Both the position numbers and the translations under genes were made by a program. Below, one piece after another: positions 8,628-20,400 of a DNA stretch of 49,334 nt. The stretch covers positions 1-49,334 of the forward strand of contig JAPLDE010000151.1 in the NCBI GenBank assembly GCA_026391855.1, written 5' to 3'. Source of the DNA: Bacteroidota bacterium (GTDB lineage Bacteria > Bacteroidota > Bacteroidia > Bacteroidales > CAIXZF01). Position 1 is the first letter of the stretch. Every line of letters starts with the position of its first letter. Below the pieces are notes generated by a model. It made no database searches, was not told the DNA's origin, and worked only from the letters and a program-made list of their open reading frames with translations.

Positions 8628-9404
8628 ATGTTATCCTTTTATGAAAAGCTGGCAGCCATCAGCCGGGACAACCGCAGGGCTGCGCTGTGCACCCTGATCT
8701 CTACCCAGGGGTCCACTCCCCGTAAGGCCGGGACAAAGATGATCGTGCTGGAGGATGGCAGCCTGGTGGGCACGATAGGTGGCGGGCAGTTCGAGAAAAG
8801 GGTAATAGAAGAATCGATGGGGGTTATACAGCAAAACAAGCCTGTCATCTTTCATTTCGACCTGAGGGAGGACCTTGAGATGACGTGTGGAGGGAAGGCC
8901 AGTGTTTTCATAGAGCCTGTGCATACCACTCACACCTTGTATATATTCGGAGGGGGACATGTCGGTAAAGCGGTGGCAAAGCTGGCATCAGACTTCGGAT
9001 TTACCGTTACCATCCTTGATGAAAGGCCGGAGATCGCGGAAGAGCCTCCTGTGCCCTTTTGCCGCTATATCATCGGTGACTTTCAGACGACCCTTGCAAA
9101 CCTGACCTTTGATGACAGGACCTTTGCTGTGATCACCACATCGAAACACATGACCGATGAGGCTGTGCTGACGGCTTGTTTACGGAAGCCCTTTGCATAC
9201 CTGGGAATGATCGGCAGCCGGTCGAAGGTGGAAGAATTCCGCAGGAAGCTGACGGAGGCCGGTTTCAGCAATGATGAGCTGAACAGGGTGAACATGCCCA
9301 TCGGCCTGCCGTTTCGTGCTGAAACACCACAAGAGATTGCCATCAGTATTCTAGCCAAATTAATAGACTTTAAAAACAGCGCTTCTCATGACCGGTCATC
9401 CTGA
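8628..9404 (+). CDS. xdhC: XdhC/CoxI family molybdenum cofactor insertion protein
   Basis: A 258-residue protein with both XdhC halves: an N-terminal XdhC_CoxI domain (STQGSTPRKAGTKM near residues 24-37, VGTIGGGQFE, then MTCGGKASVFIEP) and a C-terminal Rossmann domain starting at LYIFGGGHVGKAVA near residue 103. XdhC proteins bind the molybdenum cofactor, support its sulfuration and hand it to xanthine dehydrogenase. The gene overlaps the start of xdhA by 17 bases, which suggests translational coupling, and the enzyme subunits xdhA and xdhB follow directly. Confidence 0.92.
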   Translation: MLSFYEKLAAISRDNRRAALCTLISTQGSTPRKAGTKMIVLEDGSLVGTIGGGQFEKRVIEESMGVIQQNKPVIFHFDLREDLEMTCGGKASVFIEPVHTTHTLYIFGGGHVGKAVAKLASDFGFTVTILDERPEIAEEPPVPFCRYIIGDFQTTLANLTFDDRTFAVITTSKHMTDEAVLTACLRKPFAYLGMIGSRSKVEEFRRKLTEAGFSNDELNRVNMPIGLPFRAETPQEIAISILAKLIDFKNSASHDRSS

Positions 9405-10841
9405 TACGATCAGTTTTGTCCTTGATGATGTCATTGTTTCCGTTGATTTTCAGGAAGATGACGGTCTGAAGCCGTCTACTTCCGTATTGAATTACCTCCG
9501 GTCACTGGATGGTCACAAAGGAGTGAAGGAAGGATGCGGGGAGGGAGATTGCGGGGCATTGTTCTGGCAGAAATAGGTCCGACCGGGTCGCTCAGGTATA
9601 AAGCCGTCAATTCCTGTCTTTTATTTCTTCCGATGATCCATGGGAAACAGCTGATCACCATTGAAAATTTAGCCTATCAGAAGGACGGGGAACTGATCCT
9701 TCATCCTGTACAGCAAGCGCTGGCAGACCATTATGGCAGTCAGTGCGGGTATTGCACACCCGGTATGATCATGTCGATGTTTGCCTTGTTTAAAAATGTG
9801 GTGGATCCCACCGAAGAAGAGATCAGGACAGCCCTGGCGGGGAACCTGTGCCGTTGCACCGGATACCGGTCCATCTACCAGGCCGCTTTACAAGCCTGCA
9901 GCCAGGAGGGTGAAGATCTTTTTAACGAGAAGGAAGATGCTGTTTTACAGCAACTTTATCATATCAGGCAATGGAACAGGGCGATGAACCTGAAAGGCAA
10001 AGGCCAGCAATACCTTTTGCCTTTTACCTTAGAAGAGGCGCTTTCTTTCAGGAAAGCCTATCCGGAAGCCATCGTCATTAATGGTGCTACCGATATCGCT
10101 ATCAGGCAAAACAAGCAATATGAATATTTTCCGTTTCTCCTCGACCTGTCGCAGGTTGATGACCTGAAGATCTTTTATGAAGATCACGGACATTGGTTTA
10201 TCGGGGCTGGTCTTGCCCTGGAAGAGCTGACCGCTATCAGCAATGACCGTATTCCTTCTCTTTATGACATTCTGAAAGTGTTTGCTTCGAGGCAGATCAG
10301 GAATGCAGCCACAGCGGGAGGCAATGTAGCTACGGCATCTCCGATCGGGGATACCCTGCCCTGGCTGATGGCCATGGAAGCCAATGTTCACCTGCACTCG
10401 GAATCCGGAAGCAGAGTGGTTCCCATTGAACAATTTATCACCGGTTACCGTTCCACCGGATTGAAGGAGGATGAACTGATCACCTTGTTATCGGTTCCCA
10501 AGCCGGAGTCAGGAGTTATTACAGGCTGCTACAAAGTATCGAATCGCCGGGATGTTGACATCTCCAATGTCAGCGGGGTTTTCCGGTTAACCACAGCGGA
10601 AGGCACTATCAAAAAGATCCGCATTGTTCTCGGGGGTATGGCCGCTTATCCAAGACGTGCACTGAAGACCGAGTCATTCCTTGAAGGCAGGGAATGGAGC
10701 AGGTCGACGGCGGAGGCCGCTATGAAAGTTCTTCGTGAAGAATATCAACCTATTACCGATGCCCGGTCTTCGGCTCTTGCCAGGAGCCTGGCGGCGGGTA
10801 ACCTGTTATTGAAATTCTGGTCAGAAAACCAACACCCCTGA
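9388..10841 (+). pseudogene. xdhA: xanthine dehydrogenase FeS/FAD subunit, frameshifted
   Basis: Two frames together give one XdhA-like protein with two 2Fe-2S domains and an FAD domain. Frame one (9388-9576) covers the plant-type ferredoxin start through KEGCGEGDCGA and then hits a stop. Frame two is open through position 10841 and resumes with IVLAEIG, then the second cluster motifs QCGYCTPGM and NLCRCTGYR, and the FAD-binding domain (VINGATDIAI, RNAATAGGNVATASPIGD). Relatives read CGACTVVLAE at the junction. Here the third cluster cysteine and its neighbour are missing, consistent with loss of about 7 nt at 9558/9559. The first cluster could not form normally. Either the gene is inactivated or the sequence has an error here. 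xdhB, downstream, is intact. Confidence 0.82.
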
Positions 10842-10844
10842 GCA

Positions 10845-13130
10845 ATGAACCAGCCTCATGAATCTTCCGTCAAGCATGTCACCGGTGAGTCGGTTTTCAT
10901 CAACGACCTTTATAACAGCAGTGACTGTTTATCGGGCAGGGTTGTTTACAGCCGCCAGGCCCATGCCAGGCTGAAGCGGGTTGATTTCACCGAAGCCCTG
11001 GCGTTGAAGGGAGTAAAAGCCATTATCAGTTGCAAGGACATACCCGGTGAAAACCAGATGGGGCCTGTTGTAGCGGATGAACCCTGTCTGGCAGCGGACG
11101 AAGTTGAATGTATCGGCCAGGCCATACTGCTGATTGCCGCCGATACTACCGAGACAGCATACCTTGCTGAACAAAAGATCCTGATCGAATACGAGCCCCT
11201 TCCTGCCATTTTCGAGATAGAACAGGCCATGGCTGAAGGAAAGATGCTGACCAGCCCAAGGATACTGTCGGCCGGAAACACAGAAGAAGCTTTTTTACAA
11301 TCGGACCATATTATTGAAGGAGAACTGAGAACAGGTGCTCAGGAGCATTGGTATCTTGAGACTCAGACCTGTTTAAGCATTCCCGGTGAAGGAGGTGAGA
11401 TGATGGTTCACTCCTCCTCCCAGCATCCTACAGAAACCCAGGTTGTTGTAGCCGAAGTGCTGGGAATTCCCTCCCATCTCGTTACCGTTGAGGTAAGACG
11501 AATGGGCGGGGGTTTTGGTGGCAAGGAAACCCAGGCCAATCATGTTGCAGCCTGGGCATCGCTTTTGGCATATCATACAAAGAAAGCCGTCTGTATCCAT
11601 CTTTTTCGGGATGATGACCAGGCGATCACCGGGAAGAGACACCGTTTCCTGAGTAAATACAAAGCCGGATTCACAAATGAAGGCAAGATACTGGCTTACG
11701 AGGTGGAATTAAACGGTGATGGTGGTATGGCGCTGGACCTGAGCGGGGCCATTCTCGACAGGACCGTCTTTCATACAGACAATGCTTATTATATTCCCAA
11801 CATGGCTGTGAAGGGCATCATGTGGAAGACGAACCATCCCTCCAACACCGCTTTCCGCGGGTTCGGAGGACCGCAGGGAATAGCCGTGATCGAAAGTGTA
11901 ATTGACAGGATAGCCCGTCACCTTGGGAAAGATGCGGCGGAGATCAGAAAGATCAACCTGTACAGGGGAGATAACAACCTGACCCATTACGGTGAGATAG
12001 TAGAGGACAACTATCTTCCGGAAATGGTTGACAGACTGCTTGTTACTTCAGAATATAACCAAAGAAGAACCGAAACCAGGCGTTTCAACCAGACGCATGA
12101 ATTCTATAAAAAAGGGCTTGCCCTGACCCCTGTGAAATTCGGTATTTCTTTTACCACTTCGTTTTTAAACCAGGCTTCTGCCCTGGTTCATATTTACCAG
12201 GACGGGACCATACTGGTGAATCATGGAGGGACAGAGATGGGGCAAGGGTTACACACAAAGATCCTTGGTATTGCTGTAAAAGAGATGGGATTACCGACAA
12301 AGATGTTCAGGGTTGCGCCGACCAATACCTCCAGGGTGCCCAACACCTCTGCCACGGCTGCTTCTTCGGGCAGTGATCTGAACGGGATGGCTGTGAAAAA
12401 GGCACTTTGCAAGCTCAAGTTACGGATTGCCCGGCAGATCGCGGCAGAGTTGCCGGGAAACACTGCAGGCAGCCCGACAATGCCGGAAGATATTGTTTTT
12501 GAAGACGGCAATATTTTCGACAGTCTTCATCCTGACAGGTCATTAACTTATACCAGAGCTGTTCAACTTGCCTACCGGAGGCAGACCTCGCTGAGTGCGA
12601 CCGGTTATCATGCCACACCGGGTATTTTTTTCGATGCAGCCAGCGGTAAAGGCAAACCCTTCCATTATTATGCCTTTGGTGTGGCGGTTTCGGAGGTTTT
12701 ACTGGATGTGCTTACCGGGAGGGTCCAATTGTTACGAACGGATATCCTTCATGATGTAGGAGATTCACTGAATGCCGGTATCGATATTGGCCAGATCGAA
12801 GGAGGATTTATCCAGGGACTAGGCTGGTGCACCAGCGAATGCATTAAGTGGGACAAAGACGGCCGGTTGCTGCAGCATTCACCCGATACATACAAGGTCC
12901 CTACCATACGCGATATTCCCCCGGATTTCAGGGTTGATCTGTACGATGGGAAATCCAACCCGAAAGCGATATACGGAAGCAAGGCCGTAGGAGAGCCTCC
13001 ATTCATGCTGGCTTTATCCGCCTGGCTGGCAATAAAGGATGCCATGGCTGCTGTAAAAGAAACCGGCCCTGACCCTGTTTTCAATCTCCCGGCCACGGTT
13101 GAGACTATTCTGGAGGCATTATCCCGTTGA
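10845..13130 (+). CDS. xdhB: xanthine dehydrogenase molybdopterin-binding subunit
   Basis: A 761-residue large subunit of the xanthine oxidase family, which hydroxylates hypoxanthine and xanthine on the way to urate. The molybdenum-site motifs are present: GAQEHWYLE with the purine-contacting Glu, RMGGGFGGKE, TAFRGFGGPQG with the substrate Arg, GTEMGQGLHTK, a TSATAASSGSD loop, and GEPPFML near the C-terminus with the catalytic base Glu. The Glu/Arg/Glu set supports a true purine oxidoreductase rather than an aldehyde or CO dehydrogenase. It starts 3 bases after the xdhA stop. Because xdhA is broken, electron transfer from this subunit is doubtful unless the lesion is a sequence error. Confidence 0.93.
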   Translation: MNQPHESSVKHVTGESVFINDLYNSSDCLSGRVVYSRQAHARLKRVDFTEALALKGVKAIISCKDIPGENQMGPVVADEPCLAADEVECIGQAILLIAADTTETAYLAEQKILIEYEPLPAIFEIEQAMAEGKMLTSPRILSAGNTEEAFLQSDHIIEGELRTGAQEHWYLETQTCLSIPGEGGEMMVHSSSQHPTETQVVVAEVLGIPSHLVTVEVRRMGGGFGGKETQANHVAAWASLLAYHTKKAVCIHLFRDDDQAITGKRHRFLSKYKAGFTNEGKILAYEVELNGDGGMALDLSGAILDRTVFHTDNAYYIPNMAVKGIMWKTNHPSNTAFRGFGGPQGIAVIESVIDRIARHLGKDAAEIRKINLYRGDNNLTHYGEIVEDNYLPEMVDRLLVTSEYNQRRTETRRFNQTHEFYKKGLALTPVKFGISFTTSFLNQASALVHIYQDGTILVNHGGTEMGQGLHTKILGIAVKEMGLPTKMFRVAPTNTSRVPNTSATAASSGSDLNGMAVKKALCKLKLRIARQIAAELPGNTAGSPTMPEDIVFEDGNIFDSLHPDRSLTYTRAVQLAYRRQTSLSATGYHATPGIFFDAASGKGKPFHYYAFGVAVSEVLLDVLTGRVQLLRTDILHDVGDSLNAGIDIGQIEGGFIQGLGWCTSECIKWDKDGRLLQHSPDTYKVPTIRDIPPDFRVDLYDGKSNPKAIYGSKAVGEPPFMLALSAWLAIKDAMAAVKETGPDPVFNLPATVETILEALSR

Positions 13131-13204
13131 TCATTGAGACTGATTTACCGGTCAGGAGGACAAAGCATGGCATGTCCTAAAAAATATAAAATAATATATT
13201 CCAT

Positions 13205-14059
13205 ATGTATTATTTAATTCTTGCTATAATAAGCTCCACCTGTATTCTAGTTGTTTTTAAACTGTTTAACCGGTGGGATATTCACACGCTTCAGGCAATA
13301 GTGATCAATTACCTGGTGGCTGCCGCTTTCGGGTTTTTGCAGGGATCAGGTGATCTGCGCTTTTCAGATATCCCGGTCAGGCCATGGTTTCCAATTTCCA
13401 TAATAACCGGCCTTTCCCTGATCACAGGATTCAACCTTTATGCACTTTCCACTCAGAAAGCAGGCGTTGCCATTACAGCTATTGCCGGGAGGGTTTCACT
13501 GGTAATACCGGTAGTGCTTGGTTTCCTGATATTTAAAGAACCTGCGGGAATGCTGAAGCTTGCAGGAATAATATTTGCTCTGATCGCCTTATTTCTTTCA
13601 ACAATAAAGGGGAAGACCGATCTGCCCGACAGGAAATACCTGTTCCTGCCACTCCTGATCTTTTTCGCCAACGGCATCAATGATTCACTGCTGAAGACCG
13701 CCCAGTATTTCTATATAAGGGATGATTTTGTGCTGTTCCTGGCCACTTCCTTCCTGGTTTGCCTGATACCAGGGTTATTGATATTGATGTGGTTCAGCCG
13801 GCGTAAAAGGACGAAGCTCACATGGAAAACGATTCTTGCTGGGGCCGTTCTTGGCATATTAAACTGGTATTCAACTTTATACGCATTAAAAGGATTGAAA
13901 TTGTTTGATGCAAGTCTGTTCTTTCCACTCCTGAATATAGGGATTGTTGCGCTGGCCACCATAAGTGGGTATCTTATTTTCAGGGAAAGGCTCAGCAGGG
14001 TAAATTTATTAGGAATTTTGATAGCCATTGTTGCGATATTGGTCCTTGGGATGGTATAG
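13205..14059 (+). CDS. DMT/EamA superfamily permease
   Basis: A 284-residue, almost entirely hydrophobic protein with about ten membrane segments in two similar halves, the layout of the drug/metabolite transporter (EamA) superfamily. The halves begin near residue 1 and near residue 145. Substrates of such permeases include amino acids, purines and sugars and cannot be told from sequence alone. It lies 74 bases after xdhB on the same strand, so a purine or urate link is possible but unproven. Confidence 0.72.
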   Translation: MYYLILAIISSTCILVVFKLFNRWDIHTLQAIVINYLVAAAFGFLQGSGDLRFSDIPVRPWFPISIITGLSLITGFNLYALSTQKAGVAITAIAGRVSLVIPVVLGFLIFKEPAGMLKLAGIIFALIALFLSTIKGKTDLPDRKYLFLPLLIFFANGINDSLLKTAQYFYIRDDFVLFLATSFLVCLIPGLLILMWFSRRKRTKLTWKTILAGAVLGILNWYSTLYALKGLKLFDASLFFPLLNIGIVALATISGYLIFRERLSRVNLLGILIAIVAILVLGMV

Positions 14060-14264
14060 AACCCCGGACTTTTTATGCTGATGGCAAGGGAAGTAAACAG
14101 AATATCTGCTGAATCTTTCAATTAGCGCATCCTTCCAGCCGGGAATGCGTTGTATCCGCTAACAATTCATTAAAGTAAGACCCATATTTATCAAAGGGCG
14201 CCAACGGTTTGACAATACTGCTAAAAAATTCCTGAAAACCAATTATTTACAGCATTTCAGAGGG

Positions 14265-14296
14265 GTTGACATTTTTAAAAAAAATATGTATATTTA
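14265..14296 (+). promoter_or_regulatory. candidate promoter in the 422-base gap before the giant secreted protein gene
   Basis: GTTG at 14265-14268, a 20-base A/T-rich spacer, then TATATTTA at 14289-14296, one mismatch from TAnnTTTG. The start codon is at 14482, implying a leader of about 175 bases. The rest of the gap 14060-14481 shows no open frame of note and no strong hairpin. Confidence 0.45.
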
Positions 14297-14481
14297 GCAA
14301 ACATTAAAGCTAAATAAATATTCAAAATAAAATTCAGGGGGGCTTTCTCTGATCCATTTCAGGGCTTTTTCAACAAACTGCTACCATCCCTTCCTCATTA
14401 CTACCCGCATAACAGTCCTGGGTATTTTCGGTTAAAGCACTGTATATCAGCAAATCATTTAACCACTTAAACCAGGCAAAG

Positions 14482-17400
14482 ATGAAAAAGTTACTTTTTT
14501 GTATTTCAGTATGGGTATTCATTTCAGCTACCCTTTATCCAACCGGGATTTATTCACAAAACCCAGCCGAGGTAACAGCCGGAATGGACCGTCATGGTAC
14601 AGGCGGGATCAGTGTTGTATGGAACAGTGACCATCTTTACAGTATTTTCGACGTCAACGGCACCTTAATTCCTACGGAGATACTGTTTAATAATCAGCCG
14701 ATTGCAGATGTCCAGGGTTTCTATACGCATAGTGCAGGATTCAGTATCGTATGGACCAGCAACCATGTTTATTCCCTGATAGACATCAATGGAGTATTAA
14801 CCCCTGCAGAAATAACTTTCGGGGGCAACCCTATACCCAATGTTAAAGGTTGCTATAAGCACAGCAGCGCGTTCACCATCATGTGGACCGATACCAGGGT
14901 TTTTAGCGTGATAGACATCAATTATGTATTAACCCCGGCAGAAATATTGTTCAATGGGATTTCGATAGCCGGAACAAAGGGTGTTTTCAAATTCAATGCA
15001 GGATGGAGTATTTTGTGGACAAACGAAAGAGTGCTGGGTCTTTTTGACATCAACTATGTAATAACTCCCTCTGAAATCACTGACGGGATTAATTCAATAA
15101 CCAATACCAAAGGATTATTCAAGCATGATGCGGCATGGAGTATTTTATGGACACCCAACAAAGCCTATAGTTTATTTCAAATTAACAATGTGATCACACC
15201 GGCTGAAATACAGGACAACGGTCAACCGATAGGCGGCGTTCAATGTCTCGGCAGTTTTGGTGGCGGATGGAGCATTATGCTGACAACCAACAGGGTATAT
15301 GGTATTTATGATGTCAATTACGTATTAACCCCTTATGAAATACAGTTTAACGGCAATTCGATCTCTTCATCCAGAGGCATATACAAACATGGTTCAGGAT
15401 GGACTCTTTTATGGACACCCACCTTTGTTTTAGGACTTTATGAGGTAAACGGGGTCATAACACCGACCGAAATCTTTCACAATGGTGCTTCGATTACCGG
15501 GACTGAGGGGATATACCGGCATGGAGGCGGATGGGATATTTTATGGACCCCGGAAAAGGTGTTAAGCATATATGACATTAACGGAGTTCTAACTACAACT
15601 GCCATTACTGATAACGGCAATCCAATTACCACTACCCAGGGAATGTATATTCACGGCGGAGGATGGAGCATACTGTGGACACCGGCCAAAGCATATGGAA
15701 TTTATGATATAAACTCAGTTCTTACTGCCTTTGAGATCACAAACGGGGGTAGCTCCATTGCGAATGTAAAGGCACTTTTCAGGCACCTGGGAGGGTATGA
15801 TATTATGATGACCCCCGGTAAGCTGTTTGAAGCATATGAAGATAATGGTTCCATGACTACGGTTGAGATTACAAACAACAGCCAGCCGATGACAAGCTAT
15901 GATCCGGACATGGTTAACTTCACCCAAATAGCTTCGGTGCAAACTGTGGTTGACTATGTTTATTATCCGCCGGACACCATCATTGATTCGTTTCCGGTTT
16001 GGGATACAACATGGGTACCCATATGGGATTGGGTAGCCATGATTCAGATAGAGATCATCATTGAGTTTCCTGAAGATCCGCCAGTTACCCTGCTTTGGAA
16101 TCCTGATTCAACAGCTGCTTACCAGGATGATAACCTGACTGTCTACGCTTGTTGCGGACATATCATGATCATGACCCCTGATACAGCGATAATTATCTGG
16201 GGTCCTTTTGTGGATGTTGATATCGCATTACCCGGAGGGATCATTATTCATATTCATGTAGGGGTAGTATGGGTATGGGCTATAGTTGGATGGAACCCTG
16301 TACTGGTTTTCAACCATTGGGAATATTATGAAATCATAACTCCTGGGCATACCGACATCAGTTCGAGCAATGGTGTTGGTACAGTAAATGATATCGGAAC
16401 GACGCCTGTTAACCTGACAGGGCAACCCACAGCGAACATAGAATTCACCTCCTCCTCTCCACCTTATCCTTCATCCTCTACGGGATGGGTGGTGGAGCAG
16501 TATTCGATGTCAAATGACTTATACAACTATATGATCCTGGGACCAGAACCGGTGGGAGGGGTATTGGAAGGAGATGCGGTAAAATTATTCGGAAGATATA
16601 AGCGTGACTGGGGAGATGCACCACCTCCCTATCCTACCTTGTCCGTTAATAACGGGGCCTGCCATGGCAATGCAAATCCCGGTCTTTTTCTTGGTCAGTT
16701 GAAGGATTTTGAAAATGACGGGCAACCTAACCCATCAGCAACGGGGGACAACCTGAACGGGTTGCCGGATGAAGACGGCATCGTATTCAACACCCCGCTG
16801 ATTCCGGGTCAGGTGGCCACTGTTACCGTGACTGCCGCATTGGGCGGAGGTTTGCTGAATGCCTGGATCGATTTTAATATTGACGGGGATTGGAATGATG
16901 CCGGTGAGCAAATTTTCATCAACCAGGTACTGGTTACCGGGCCGAATATTTTGTTGTTTTCCATCCCTTTTAATGCCTCTCAATCAATCAGTTATGCCAG
17001 ATTCAGGTATGCTGATGTTCCCACGCTTCCAACCGGTTTTGTTTTATCAGGAGAAGTGGAAGACTACCAGGTACAGTTGTGTATCTTACCGGTTGTAAAT
17101 TGTCCTTCACCCATACAGGTTTGTATCAATGCCAATCCGGTCGTACTGACCGGAGGCACACCTTCGGGAGGTTCTTATGGCGGTCCGGGTGTGAATAACG
17201 GCGTGTTTTATCCCGCGATTGCCGGGGTTGGATTATTCAACCTCACCTATACCTATACCGATCCGTTGAGTGGTTGCTACAATTCCTGTATATTCCCGGC
17301 TTTTGTTAACCCGCTTCCAACCGTAACCTGTAATAATTCCACCCATTGCCTGTATGATCCTCCTTTTGTTCTGTCCGGAGGATTACCTTCCGGCGGAGTA

Positions 17401-20400
17401 TATTATTATAACGGGAGCCCGGTCAGTGTATTCAGTCCCCAGTCAGCAGGAGCAGGCGTACACCTTGTCACTTATACGTACACCGATGTTAACGGATGTG
17501 CCGGATCCTGCATCTTCACCATCACCGTTTTCGCGCCTCCGGTTGTATCCTGTCCGCAGAATGTCATCTTATGCACCAATGGTCCTCCCTATTTACTCGC
17601 CGGTGCAACCCCGACGGGCGGAGTATACAAGAGTGGAGGGGTCCCGCTGGTAAGCTTCGATCCTGCTTCTTCCGGACTTGGTAACTATCTCATCAAATAT
17701 TACTATACCAACCCTCAAACCGGCTGTTCCGACTCCTGTTCCTTCTATATTAATGTATTGCCTCCACCCCAGGTTACCTGCCTCTCAAGCTATAGTGTTT
17801 GTCTGAGTGATGCTCCTTTTGTCCTTGGAGGGTGCGTTCCTGCCGGAGGCATCTATACCGAGAACAACGTTGTTGTGGTGGTGTTTGATCCGGCCCAGGA
17901 AGGACTGGGTAACCATAGTATTTACTATACTTACGTTGATCCCCTTCCAGGTTGTTCAGATATCACCTCCTTCCTGATCACCGTATACCCGGCCCAGCTG
18001 GTCACTTGTACGGGTGACCTTAGTGTAAGCATCACTGATCCTCCCTTTACGCTCAACAGCTGCACTCCTTCCGGCGGGATCTATACGGGTCCCGGTGTGA
18101 TTGGAAACGTATTTTCTCCGGCTACCGCAGGATCCGGAGATCACACACTGGTGTATTCTTATAGTAATCCGAACAGCGGATGCAGCGGAACAGGCAACTT
18201 TATCATTCACGTTTTAAATGTTACCTACGATTTTGGTGATGCTCCTGATCCCTTATTTCCGACCAAACTGGTAAACAACGGGGCCAGGCACTTAATCCAA
18301 CCCGGTATATACCTGGGAAATTGTGTGGATGCTGAGTCTACCGGTCAACCGAGCGTCCTGGCAAACGGTGATGATATCAACCTGCTGGACGATGAGGACG
18401 GAGTGTTCATCAACTGGGGTGGTATAACGGGCAGCCCTGTGAATATCAGGGTGATAGCTTCTGTTTCCGGGTTCCTGGATGCCTGGATGGATTTTAACAA
18501 TAACGGATCATGGGCCGACGCCGGCGAACAGATCTTTACTTCACAACCCTTAATAGCCGGAGAGAACATCCTGAATTTCGTTGTTCCTGCCTATACCATC
18601 AATCAGAATAATTATGTCAGGTACCGTTTTTCACTGGAAGGGGGATTGAGTTATACAGGAGCTTCTCCAAGCGGTGAGGTTGAGGACTATAAATACACCT
18701 TGACCATTCCCTCTGACATCAAATGGGAACAACCATACAGTAATAACCTGGATGGAATTCCTGCCTACCGGTCGGGTGTTACCGACAGTCTGGTGGCCGA
18801 TGACTGGATGTGTTTCGGGGGAGATGTTACCAATATCCACTGGTACGGCAGTTACCGGTTATCCAATGGCAGCGAGATCAGGGGAGACGGGATCAGTTCC
18901 TTCCAAATTGAGATTCATACCAACAATCCTGTCAACTGCCTGCCGGAGACGCTGCCCCTCTATACTGATAATCCTTCATTTATCCAGGTAAATGAAACAT
19001 TTACAGGCTATTACAATAATGAGGAAGGGGCTATTTACGAATACACTTACATTCTTCCTTATCCTTATGAACAAATACCGGGTACCCGTTATTGGATACA
19101 GATAATGGCTGTACCGAACAACCTTAACAATCCTGCCAGGTGGAAATGGCAGGAAGCAGCACGCAGTCACCTTCCCGTCCTTTGTACCGCAGCCCGTGAA
19201 AAGGTAATAAACGGGTTCACTACCGGATGGAGTTCTCTTAACTGGCCGGATGAAGACTTACATTCTGATATGGCCTTTACAATAGGAGGCGTACCAATCC
19301 CATCCCTCATCAACGGTACAGTCAGGTATTTAAATGCTGCAGGGACTCCGATGACCAATACCAAAGTATATCTTAAAGAAGGCCCGGTCAAGGTTGATTC
19401 GGCGCTAACCAATGTCAGCGGGTTTTATGAACTGGATAATGTTGCGCCGGGGAATTACAACATGGACGGTAAAACCACCAAGCTATGGGGTGGAGTCAAT
19501 TCAGGGGATGCTTTGACCGTATTGAAGATTTTTGTTGGGATCACTCCACGACCGCAACCTCCCAGCGAGGACACGCTTATACTATATGCCGCTGATGTAA
19601 ACGGAGACGGAATTATCAATGCCATTGATGCCTTAATGATCTCCCGGCGTTTTGTCGGTATCATCAATTCCTTCCCTGTTGGTGACTGGCTATTTGCCAA
19701 ACCAAAACTTACTGTTACACAAGGGAATACCTATCCGGTCAACTTCAGGGCCATCTGTAACGGAGATGTCAATAAATCATACTTACCAGTTGTAAAATTT
19801 TCATCAAAAGTTGACATTGTTGAAAATGGACTGATATATACCGATGTAGGGGAAAGCCTGCTCTTACCCTTCTGTGCCACAGAACCTTCCCTGATCGGGG
19901 CGATCTCACTGGTAATGTCATATCCGCAGGAATGGGAAATCCTTGAAATCCAAACAGGAAATCACATTAATGACGGGTTAAGCTGGCTGGCTGAAAACGG
20001 TATCCTCCGAATCAGCTGGTACAGCCTTACTCCAATGGATGTTGAGGAAGGAGACCAGATGTTCATAATCAGGATGTCTATTAAAGAAAGTCTGAAGACA
20101 GGAAAAACGTTTAGCGCCCTTAATGAGAGCGTTTTGAGTAATGAAGACGGACTTGATTATCGTTATACGGTAATTTCAACCCCAAAAATTGTGAAACGGA
20201 CTGACCTGCATTCCTTCCAGAGTTACTGCATGCCCAATCCTTTCACCGGAAAAACAGAAATCATGTATGTACTGCCGGAAGATGCCTGTATCACACTGAC
20301 GGTGACCAATTTGCTGGGAGAAGTGATGGTTAAACCGGTGGATAATCTAATGCAGTCTGCCGGTGAATACCAGGTTAATTTTGATTGCAGCACATGTCCA

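Noticed and set aside
9540..9576. Programmed ribosomal frameshift in xdhA
   Set aside because: No slippery heptamer or downstream pseudoknot is visible, and conserved residues including a cluster cysteine are missing, so a deletion fits better.
9534..10841. Independent gene starting with an ATG at 9534
   Set aside because: The frame before the family match encodes nothing XdhA-like, and the true N-terminus is in the other frame from 9388. The two parts are one broken gene.
13155..13185. Hairpin AGGACA...TGTCCT as a terminator after xdhB
   Set aside because: It is followed by an A-rich stretch rather than a T-tract on the plus strand, so there is no intrinsic terminator signature for xdhB.
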